DNA from: Candidatus Peregrinibacteria bacterium
GTDB lineage: Bacteria; Patescibacteriota; Gracilibacteria; UBA1369
Reading direction: 5' to 3'
Length of the DNA stretch: 11,556 nt
Assembly: GCA_014728765.1 (NCBI GenBank)
Contig: WJLA01000112.1
Coordinates: 1 to 11,556 of the forward strand
Part shown: one piece after another, positions 6,473-11,556 of the stretch
Numbering within the stretch: the stretch's first letter is position 1
How the letters are laid out: the number at the start of each line of letters is the position of its first letter
Made by a program: the position numbers and the translations under genes
The notes under the pieces: model-generated
What the model saw: the letters and a program-made list of their open reading frames with translations, nothing else
Database searches by the model: none
Told to the model about the DNA's origin: nothing

Positions 6473-6904
6473 CTATCCTTCTAAAATTTCATATTTTGCT
6501 TTCATTTCTTCAATTGATTTTAGAATGATTGTTTTTAGAACATTTAAGTCGATATCAGAAAGTTTATTTATATATAAGCAAGATACGCTGTGTTTATGCT
6601 TGCCCAATGCGCTCAATTCTTTTTTATAATTTGAAAAGCCGGGCATAATATATATTGAAATTCTCTGTTTTCTTGGAGAAAAACCTGTAAGCATCCAGTC
6701 ACCTTCTTGTCCTGACTGATATTTGTAATGATATTTTCCGAATCCAATTATGGAATTGCCCCATTTTTTAGCTTTTAGTCCGGTAATTTCTTCAAAAAAC
6801 TTCAATAATTTATATCCATCCGCTTGTTTTGTTTTGGGTTCAATGGATTCTAAAAAATTTATTACACTTTCATCATTTTGTTTGGTTTTGAGATCTTGTG
6901 CCAT
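6473..6904 (-). CDS. DUF1801 family protein
   Basis: A 143-residue cytoplasmic protein matching the DUF1801 (YdhG-like) pattern. An N-terminal helix pair is followed by KKWGNSIIGFGKYHYKYQSG (about 46-65) and EGDWMLTGFSPRKQRISIYI (about 67-86), then the helical C-terminus SDIDLNVLKTIILKSIEEM. These W-G-x-S-I-x-G-F-G and G-D-W-x-x-x-G-F-S-P-R-K strings are the family hallmark. The biochemical role of the family is not established; a small-ligand-binding fold has been suggested for relatives. It ends with TAG one base from the stop of the convergent membrane-protein gene and is divergent from yaaA, 65 bases away. No Shine-Dalgarno or convincing promoter is seen. Confidence 0.88.
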   Translation of the reverse strand: MAQDLKTKQNDESVINFLESIEPKTKQADGYKLLKFFEEITGLKAKKWGNSIIGFGKYHYKYQSGQEGDWMLTGFSPRKQRISIYIMPGFSNYKKELSALGKHKHSVSCLYINKLSDIDLNVLKTIILKSIEEMKAKYEILEG

Positions 6905-6914
6905 AAACTTTTGA

Positions 6915-6943
6915 TTAACAAATAAATGATAGTAAATTATTCT
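6915..6943 (+). promoter_or_regulatory. Possible promoter of the yaaA-photolyase operon
   Basis: TTAACA (6915-6920), a 17-nt spacer and TATTCT (6938-6943). Start predicted near 6950, giving about 20 nt of leader before ATG 6970. The -10 is a moderate match, so this is tentative. Confidence 0.35.
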
Positions 6944-6969
6944 AACATAGCTTGAATAAAATTATAAAA

Positions 6970-7725
6970 ATGATATTTTTAACAAATTCTGCCAAGACAT
7001 TCAATAAAACTGATGATTATTTTGATTTTCAAATGTCTGAACCAAAATTTTTGAAGGAATCACAGCTTATTTTAGAGGAGTTGCAAAAGAAAAATGAAAA
7101 TGAATTAAAAAAAATTTATCAGTCAAGCGAAAAAATTGCTTTGGAAAATTTCAAAAGATTTAAAGATTGGCAAAAGTTAAATTTTGAACCGGCGATGTTG
7201 GCATATGATGGAGATATTTATAAAAAATTAAAAAGTAATTTAAATTTAAATTTGCAAAAAAAATCTTTCGCGCAGCAACATATGAGAATAGTTTCCGGGC
7301 TTTATGGATTAATAAAACCTTTTGATGGAATTAAAAGATATAGACTGGAAATGATTTCCAAGCTTGAGGTTGCAAATAAAAAAAATCTTTATGAATTTTG
7401 GAAAGCTAAAGTTACAAAACATTTGAATAAAGAAATTGCACAACAAAATGAAAAGATTTTATTGAATTTGTGTTCAGATGAATATATTTCAGTCATTGAT
7501 CGAAATAAACTGAATTATCCAATTGTGGATGTTGTTTTTAAACAAAAAACAGAAAAAGGACTAAAAAATGTTCCGATATATTCAAAGCAGGCCAGAGGCT
7601 TGATGTGTAGTTTTTTAATAAATAACAAGATTGATAATTTGGAAAAAGTTAAATTATTTGATTATGAAAATTACAAATTTGAAAAAAAATTGAGTGATGA
7701 GCATTTAATGATTTTTATCAGATAA
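6970..7725 (+). CDS. yaaA: YaaA family peroxide-stress protein
   Basis: In E. coli the relative YaaA limits intracellular free iron and protects DNA and proteins during hydrogen peroxide stress; its exact activity is unsettled. The start is set at ATG 6970 because the product then begins MIFLTNSAKTFN, aligning with the family's N-terminal MLILISPAKTL. An in-frame TTG at 6952 would add six unmatched residues. The 251-residue length is normal. Other hallmarks are FEPAMLAYDGDIYKKL (about 73-88) and QHMRIVSGLYGLIKPFDGIK, a near-exact YaaA signature, ending in RYRLEM. It lies 11 bases before the photolyase on the same strand, almost certainly co-transcribed. The pairing fits a stress or DNA-damage unit. 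No Shine-Dalgarno is evident for either gene. Confidence 0.93.
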   Translation: MIFLTNSAKTFNKTDDYFDFQMSEPKFLKESQLILEELQKKNENELKKIYQSSEKIALENFKRFKDWQKLNFEPAMLAYDGDIYKKLKSNLNLNLQKKSFAQQHMRIVSGLYGLIKPFDGIKRYRLEMISKLEVANKKNLYEFWKAKVTKHLNKEIAQQNEKILLNLCSDEYISVIDRNKLNYPIVDVVFKQKTEKGLKNVPIYSKQARGLMCSFLINNKIDNLEKVKLFDYENYKFEKKLSDEHLMIFIR

Positions 7726-7736
7726 AATTATTTATA

Positions 7737-9098
7737 ATGAAAAATAAACTTGCCATACATATTTTTAGAAGGGATTTGAGATTGGAAGATAATACCGCAC
7801 TAATGTTTGCTCTTGAGAATGCCGAGTCGGTAGTTCCTGTTTTTATTTTCGATAATAGACAAGTTGATCAAAATGATTTTCGTTCAGAAAACGCAGTTCA
7901 ATTCATGATAGAAAGTCTTAAGAATTTGGATTCATCTTTAAATGATAGAGGTGGTTCGCTGGTTGTATATTATGGTGATTTGAATCAAAAATTAGAAGAA
8001 TTGATTAAAAAGTACCAGCCTGACCTTGTCACTTTTAATAAAGATTATACTCCTTTTTCTCAGGAACGTGATGAGCAAATAAAAGAAATAATGCGAATTC
8101 ACAATGTTGAAGTGAAATCATTTGATGATTCATTGTTAAATGCGCCGGGCGTTGTTTTGAAAAGAAATGGGGAGCCTTACACTGTTTTTACCCCTTATAA
8201 AAATAAAGCAAAACAATTTAAAATTAGGAAGCCAAGGAAAAATAATTTCAAGAATTATCATGGGATCTCAGAAGAAAATTATTCTAATGATGAAGTATAT
8301 GAGCAAGTACAGTATTTTAAAAATGAAAATATTTCAGTATCTGGTGGAAGGGAAGAGGGTAAAAACTTATTAAAAAATTTAAATAAGATGGTTAAATATG
8401 AAAAGTTAAGAGATTTTCCCAGCGCCGACTACACTTCTCATTTATCTGCTCATAATAAATTTGGCACAATTTCTATTAGAGAAGTATACCATTTTGCCAA
8501 AAATAAAATGCCGAATTCAGAGATTTTTATTTCAGAACTCTACTGGAGAGATTTTTTTTCTCAAATTGTATATTTTTTTCCTCATGTAATTGGTAATTCA
8601 TTTAAAAATAAATATCAAAATATAGTGTGGGAAAACAATCATAAAAAGTTTAAAGCTTGGTGTGATGGTGAAACTGGTTTTCCTATAGTTGATGCTGGTA
8701 TGAGACAATTAAATGAAACAGGTTATATGCATAATCGAGTTAGAATGATTGTTGCCTCTTTTTTAGTCAAAGACTTATTGATAGATTGGCGTTGGGGAGA
8801 AAAGTATTTTGCTCAAAAATTGGTAGATTATGATCCCTCGGTTAATAATGGGAGTTGGCAATGGGCAGCTTCTACTGGCTGTGATGCTCAACCATACTTT
8901 AGAATTTTTAATCCTTGGCGTCAGCAAATGAAATTTGATAAGGATTGTATTTATATCAAAAAATGGATTCCTGAATTGAATGAATTGTCCCCTAAACAAA
9001 TTCATAATTTATCAGAAGGTAATGCTTTTGTAACTAATTATCCGAAACCGATTGTTGATCATTCAAAGCAGCGAGAAATTGCTAAAAATTTATATTAA
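7737..9098 (+). CDS. phrB: Deoxyribodipyrimidine photolyase, class I CPD type
   Basis: Light-driven repair of UV-induced cyclobutane pyrimidine dimers by electron transfer from reduced FAD. The 453 residues are typical for the class. The N-terminal antenna domain (about 1-130) starts HIFRRDLRLEDNTAL. The FAD-binding helical domain carries ISELYWRDFF (265-274, with W270 equivalent to E. coli W277), DGETGFPIVDAGMRQL (310-325), MHNRVRMIVASFLVKD (331-346) and NNGSWQWAASTGCDAQP (370-386). By alignment from memory, the electron-transfer Trp triad is intact: W298, W351 and W374 match E. coli W306, W359 and W382. E. coli W338 is Tyr330 here. The antenna cofactor (MTHF or 8-HDF) cannot be told. A cryptochrome-DASH is less likely given the overall close match to CPD photolyases. 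It is second in an operon with yaaA and is followed by a hairpin with flanking A/T runs. Confidence 0.95.
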   Translation: MKNKLAIHIFRRDLRLEDNTALMFALENAESVVPVFIFDNRQVDQNDFRSENAVQFMIESLKNLDSSLNDRGGSLVVYYGDLNQKLEELIKKYQPDLVTFNKDYTPFSQERDEQIKEIMRIHNVEVKSFDDSLLNAPGVVLKRNGEPYTVFTPYKNKAKQFKIRKPRKNNFKNYHGISEENYSNDEVYEQVQYFKNENISVSGGREEGKNLLKNLNKMVKYEKLRDFPSADYTSHLSAHNKFGTISIREVYHFAKNKMPNSEIFISELYWRDFFSQIVYFFPHVIGNSFKNKYQNIVWENNHKKFKAWCDGETGFPIVDAGMRQLNETGYMHNRVRMIVASFLVKDLLIDWRWGEKYFAQKLVDYDPSVNNGSWQWAASTGCDAQPYFRIFNPWRQQMKFDKDCIYIKKWIPELNELSPKQIHNLSEGNAFVTNYPKPIVDHSKQREIAKNLY

Positions 9099-9120
9099 AT
9101 CAATTTTAATTATAAAAAAT

Positions 9121-9153
9121 AAAAAGCGTTGGCCATGCATGCCGCCGCTTTTT
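9121..9153. terminator. Bidirectional terminator between photolyase and tRNA-Leu
   Basis: AAAAAGCG (9121-9128) pairs with CGCTTTTT (9146-9153), and an inner GGC/GCC (9131-9133, 9141-9143) closes the loop CATGCAT. The A/T outer arms provide T runs on both strands, so it can end the photolyase transcript (plus) and the clpP-lipoprotein-tRNA transcript (minus), which has only tRNA 3' sequence before it. Confidence 0.75.
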
Positions 9154-9156
9154 CAA

Positions 9157-9243
9157 TGGTGCTGAGGGCGGGAATCGAACCCGCACGGTATTGCTACCAC
9201 GGGATTTTAAGTCCCGCGCGTCTACCAATTCCGCCACCCCAGC
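9157..9243 (-). tRNA. tRNA-Leu (anticodon UAA)
   Basis: Class II tRNA with encoded CCA (9159-9157). Acceptor stem GCTGGGG/CCTCAGC (one G-U), D-loop with TTGGTAGA, anticodon stem CGGGA/TCCCG with loop CTTAAAA (9211-9205; anticodon TAA at 9209-9207), long variable arm GGTA-GCAA-TACC, and T-arm GCGGG-TTCGAAT-CCCGC. The discriminator is A, as expected for leucine. It reads UUA, a frequent codon in this AT-rich genome. The gene starts 32 bases after the lipoprotein stop with no clear promoter between, so it is probably cotranscribed and cut out by RNase P and other nucleases. Confidence 0.97.
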
Positions 9244-9251
9244 ATATTTGA

Positions 9252-9267
9252 ACAAGCATAAGCTTGT
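9252..9267. repeat. Short inverted repeat between lipoprotein gene and tRNA-Leu
   Basis: ACAAGC (9252-9257) and GCTTGT (9262-9267) around ATAA. On the minus strand no T run follows, so it is a poor terminator. It could be a processing or spacer hairpin in the polycistronic transcript. Confidence 0.35.
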
Positions 9268-9275
9268 CATATAAA

Positions 9276-9869
9276 CTATAAAATCTTAAAAGATTTTACA
9301 GTATTGCTGACACTATTTACTACACTTGTTTGCTCTTGTAAAGATGTAGCTCCCAAAACGACATATCCAGTACTGTTTTTCACTCCGGCAATTTGAATGA
9401 ATCTAAGAGCAGGATCGGTTGGATTAAGCTTAGCTTCAAATTCAATTAAATATGTTTCAAATGTTCGATTTCCAACCGGTAAATTAATTCTGTTTCTACT
9501 TATTTCTTTAAACTCCAATAAGCTATTCTTTTCCCCATTGATAATTTGAGTTGCATAATCAATAGAGGCAGTTTGTTCAGCTAATTCATTTTTGGTAACA
9601 TTTACGTTTGCGGTAAAGTTTTCATTTTTAATGTTATTTCTGATTACTACCAATGTTTCATCGGGAACATCTGCCGTAAAATCTGCAGGTTGAATTACGT
9701 CCCAATTGCTAGGAAATGTCAAAAAGATTTCATTATTATCATATGATCTTAGCTCTTCACTTGGTTGACCTGAATTTGAGTCGTTGGGAGCGGGGGATGA
9801 ATCTCCAGGTCCAAAGCAGCCATTAAAGACAAGAAGTGAAGATACTATTAATAGAATTTTTAATTTCAT
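9276..9869 (-). CDS. Small lipoprotein with PsbP/DUF1795-like domain, in the clpP operon
   Basis: With ATG 9869 the product has 197 residues and starts with a lipoprotein signal. MKLK is followed by the hydrophobic ILLIVSSLLVF and the lipobox-like FNGC, with the lipidated Cys at about residue 18. A Pro/Ser/Asn-rich tether (about 19-38, GPGDSSPAPNDSNSGQP) follows. The folded domain (about 40-197) begins YDNNEIFLTFPSNWDVI and ends with alternating beta-strands and SLQEQTSVVNSVSNTVKSFKIL, a pattern of the PsbP/Mog1-like fold. That assignment is tentative. The protein should sit on the outer face of the cytoplasmic membrane. An upstream in-frame start at 9902 would overlap clpP and spoil the signal peptide, so it is rejected. 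Its start lies four bases after the clpP stop codon, which implies translational or transcriptional coupling. Function is unknown. Confidence 0.87.
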   Translation of the reverse strand: MKLKILLIVSSLLVFNGCFGPGDSSPAPNDSNSGQPSEELRSYDNNEIFLTFPSNWDVIQPADFTADVPDETLVVIRNNIKNENFTANVNVTKNELAEQTASIDYATQIINGEKNSLLEFKEISRNRINLPVGNRTFETYLIEFEAKLNPTDPALRFIQIAGVKNSTGYVVLGATSLQEQTSVVNSVSNTVKSFKIL

Positions 9870-9873
9870 ATTT

Positions 9874-10497
9874 TTATTTAATAATTTTATCAATAAGTCC
9901 ATAATCTTTAGCTTCCTGAGCGCTCATGAATTTATCTCTGTCTACATCTTTTTCAATTTTGGATATTTTTTGTCCGGTATGATGAGCTAATATTTTATTC
10001 AAAATGTCTCTGGTCTTCATGATATGATTGGCATGTAGAATTATATCGCTAGCTTGACCTTCTGTTCCTCCTAATGGTTGGTGTATCATTACTTCACCAT
10101 GCGGTAAGCAAAACCTTTTTCCGTCAGCTCCGCCAGCTAGCAGAACAGCGCCCATTGAAGCGCATATTCCCATGCAAACGGTTGAAACATCAGGCTTGAT
10201 GTGTTGCATTGTATCATAGATTGCTAAACCTGCAGTTACGTGACCACCGGGACTTTGAATATACATTGTGATATCTTTTTTGGGATCTTCAGCTTGTAAG
10301 AATAGTAATTGCGCAATTATATTGTTAGCTACTGAATCATTGATGCCTGTGCCTAAAATAATAATACGATCCTTGAGAAGTCTTGAATAAATATCGTATG
10401 CTCTTTCTCCGGCATGCGTTTTTTCAATGACAGTAGGAATAAGAATAGATGAATTTTGTGGGTCATTATGACCTGAGAAGTTTTGATCTTGATGCAT
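9874..10497 (-). CDS. clpP: ATP-dependent Clp protease proteolytic subunit ClpP
   Basis: Serine peptidase that forms the tetradecameric chamber fed by a Clp ATPase such as ClpX or ClpC, in cytoplasmic protein quality control. The 207 residues equal the E. coli length. The catalytic triad is Ser114 in GICASMGAVLL, His139 in MIHQPLGG, and Asp188 in DVDRDKF. Substrate-channel and oligomerisation landmarks IQSPGG (80-85) and the N-terminal IPTVIEKT (20-27) are present. Residues 1-18 (MHQDQNFSGHNDPQNSSI) form a propeptide-like leader. The start codon ATG 10497 has no Shine-Dalgarno but an A-rich stretch (AAACAAAAAA) before it. No trigger factor or clpX is next to it; a lipoprotein gene follows by 4 bases. 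The promoter lies 25 bases upstream, and the start region is duplicated further upstream. Confidence 0.97.
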   Translation of the reverse strand: MHQDQNFSGHNDPQNSSILIPTVIEKTHAGERAYDIYSRLLKDRIIILGTGINDSVANNIIAQLLFLQAEDPKKDITMYIQSPGGHVTAGLAIYDTMQHIKPDVSTVCMGICASMGAVLLAGGADGKRFCLPHGEVMIHQPLGGTEGQASDIILHANHIMKTRDILNKILAHHTGQKISKIEKDVDRDKFMSAQEAKDYGLIDKIIK

Positions 10498-10511
10498 TTT
10501 TTTTGTTTAAA
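10482..10511. repeat. Direct repeat copy 1, containing the clpP start codon
   Basis: Thirty bases that recur at 10587-10616 with a single mismatch (c10488 against t10593); the period is 105 bases. Read on the minus strand it is TTTAAAC, eight A's, then the clpP start codon and first codons (MHQ), so it is a translation start region. Confidence 0.85.
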
Positions 10512-10521
10512 TTTCTAAATG

Positions 10522-10549
10522 ATTATAGCATTTTATTGAGTTTGAACAA
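10522..10549 (-). promoter_or_regulatory. Promoter of the clpP operon
   Basis: Minus strand TTGTTC (10549-10544), a 16-nt spacer and TATAAT (10527-10522) with a TG extension (TGCTATAAT). Start predicted near 10515, leader about 18 nt. It lies between the two copies of the 30-bp repeat. No heat-shock operator (CIRCE) is seen. Confidence 0.6.
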
Positions 10550-10586
10550 AGAAAAGTGTAAAACTCTCTGAAAATTATGTATTCAA

Positions 10587-10616
10587 TTTGATTTTGATGC
10601 ATTTTTTTTGTTTAAA
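10587..10616. repeat. Direct repeat copy 2, upstream of the clpP promoter
   Basis: Second copy of the 30-bp clpP start region. On the minus strand it opens a 31-codon ORF (10602-10507, beginning MHQNQ and ending in TAA nine bases before the clpP ATG). This ORF contains the clpP -35 and -10, so it is likely only the fossil of a duplicated start, not a gene. Confidence 0.8.
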
Positions 10617-10639
10617 ATAAGGGGTATATTGATGGTTGA

Positions 10640-10657
10640 AAAAAAGTCGACTTTTTT
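10640..10657. repeat. Perfect 18-bp palindrome at the rRNA promoter
   Basis: AAAAAAGTCGACTTTTTT is fully self-complementary and ends one base before the -35 of the rRNA promoter. It could be an operator or A/T-rich UP-like element. The stem core of only six bases (GTCGAC) and no loop make it a poor RNA hairpin. Low GC makes a terminator unlikely. Confidence 0.75.
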
Positions 10658-10658
10658 C

Positions 10659-10685
10659 TTGACTTTGGATTTGGCTTTATATAAT
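10659..10685 (+). promoter_or_regulatory. rRNA operon promoter
   Basis: TTGACT (10659-10664), a 15-nt spacer and TATAAT (10680-10685), next to the palindrome at 10640-10657. Transcription should start near 10692. The spacer is shorter than the usual 16-18. Confidence 0.65.
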
Positions 10686-10694
10686 ATTCCCGTG

Positions 10695-10729
10695 CTCTAG
10701 CGAGAGTTGGGGCAAAAAGATCTTTAACA
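10695..10729 (+). promoter_or_regulatory. boxB/boxA-like rRNA antitermination element
   Basis: A small hairpin CTCT-AGCG-AGAG (10695-10706) is followed by GATCTTTAACA (10719-10729), very close to the E. coli rrn boxA (TGCTCTTTAACA). This order matches Nus-factor antitermination sites in bacterial rRNA leaders. Confidence 0.65.
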
Positions 10730-10810
10730 TTCAGGATGTAGTAGAGAATGAGTTTTTTAATTTCGATGCGTAATTCAATGAGAATTACAGTATCAAGCTC
10801 TTAAAGAGTA

Positions 10811-10837
10811 GGCCCATGGAATATTGTCCCATGCGCC
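10811..10837 (+). other. Leader hairpin before 16S rRNA
   Basis: GGC (10811-10813) plus CATGG (10815-10819) pair with CCATG (10829-10833) and GCC (10835-10837), with a single C-C mismatch and a nine-base loop. It may be a processing or folding element. Confidence 0.5.
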
Positions 10838-10849
10838 GTGTTATTACTA

Positions 10850-10868
10850 TAATAATAATAATAATAAT
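10850..10868 (+). repeat. TAA trinucleotide microsatellite
   Basis: Six TAA units plus T immediately before the 16S 5' end. Copy number is expected to vary between strains or be miscounted by assembly. Confidence 0.8.
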
Positions 10869-10873
10869 CTTTT

Positions 10874-11556
<683 letters not shown>

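Larger units (their letters stand above)
10692..10873 (+). other. 16S rRNA leader (antitermination and processing region)
   Basis: About 180 bases from the predicted start of transcription to the 16S rRNA. It holds the boxB/boxA-like region, a leader hairpin and a TAA microsatellite, listed separately. No ORF of note is present. The 5' end should be trimmed by RNases after pairing with sequences beyond the window. Confidence 0.6.

Noticed and set aside
9870..9902. Start at 9902 for the lipoprotein
   Set aside because: It would overlap clpP and put charged and polar residues before the signal peptide.
10507..10602. A 31-codon ORF beginning MHQNQ upstream of clpP
   Set aside because: It contains the clpP promoter and arises from the duplicated start region; no evidence of selection.

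Overview
The window looks like a piece of an AT-rich bacterial chromosome, most likely from a Candidate Phyla Radiation (Patescibacteria) member. The partial 16S rRNA carries the full 27F and 515F landmark sequences. Its 5' part is shorter than that of E. coli (about 487 against 514 nt up to the 515F site), and it has a divergent V4-proximal stretch of the kind I associate with CPR. Other hints are a class I lysyl-tRNA synthetase, weak or absent Shine-Dalgarno sequences at most genes, small genes of unknown function and mostly single-gene transcription units. UGA is used as a true stop (lysS and the ParB-like gene both end in TGA), so this is not a UGA=Gly lineage. The phylum assignment is inference; no search was run.

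Layout. Positions 1-306 hold the end of fpg (DNA glycosylase). Lysyl-tRNA synthetase (lysS) follows on the plus strand. Converging on lysS from the minus strand are a 58-codon ORF with an internal peptide repeat and, upstream of it, a ParB/Srx-like hypothetical gene; each has its own promoter. Next comes a compact GC-rich module (about 3065-3475, minus strand): perfect consensus promoter, good Shine-Dalgarno, 97-codon gene of unknown function and a strong GC hairpin. It lies between AT-rich genes. A short-form alpha-glucan phosphorylase (minus) is divergent from a single-pass membrane protein of unknown function (plus), which converges on a DUF1801 gene (minus). A two-gene plus-strand operon then encodes YaaA (peroxide stress) and a class I photolyase.

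A shared AT/GC hairpin at 9121-9153 separates the photolyase from a minus-strand unit read as clpP, a small lipoprotein and tRNA-Leu(UAA). The clpP translation start region is duplicated 105 bp upstream. The gene-free stretch 10498-10873 holds the clpP promoter, the duplicated start region, an 18-bp palindrome, the rRNA promoter, a boxB/boxA-like antitermination region, a leader hairpin and a TAA microsatellite. The 16S rRNA gene starts at about 10874 and runs off the window.

How the genes fit together. The content is mostly housekeeping: translation (LysRS, tRNA-Leu, 16S rRNA), proteolysis (ClpP), DNA repair and oxidative or UV stress (Fpg, photolyase, YaaA), and storage-glucan use (phosphorylase). 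The accessory signals are the GC-rich module and the repeat-containing small ORF. I see no CRISPR array, transposase, integrase or recognisable defence system. Putative promoters in the window share a pattern: -35 and -10 usually 16 nt apart, often with a TGn extension of the -10.
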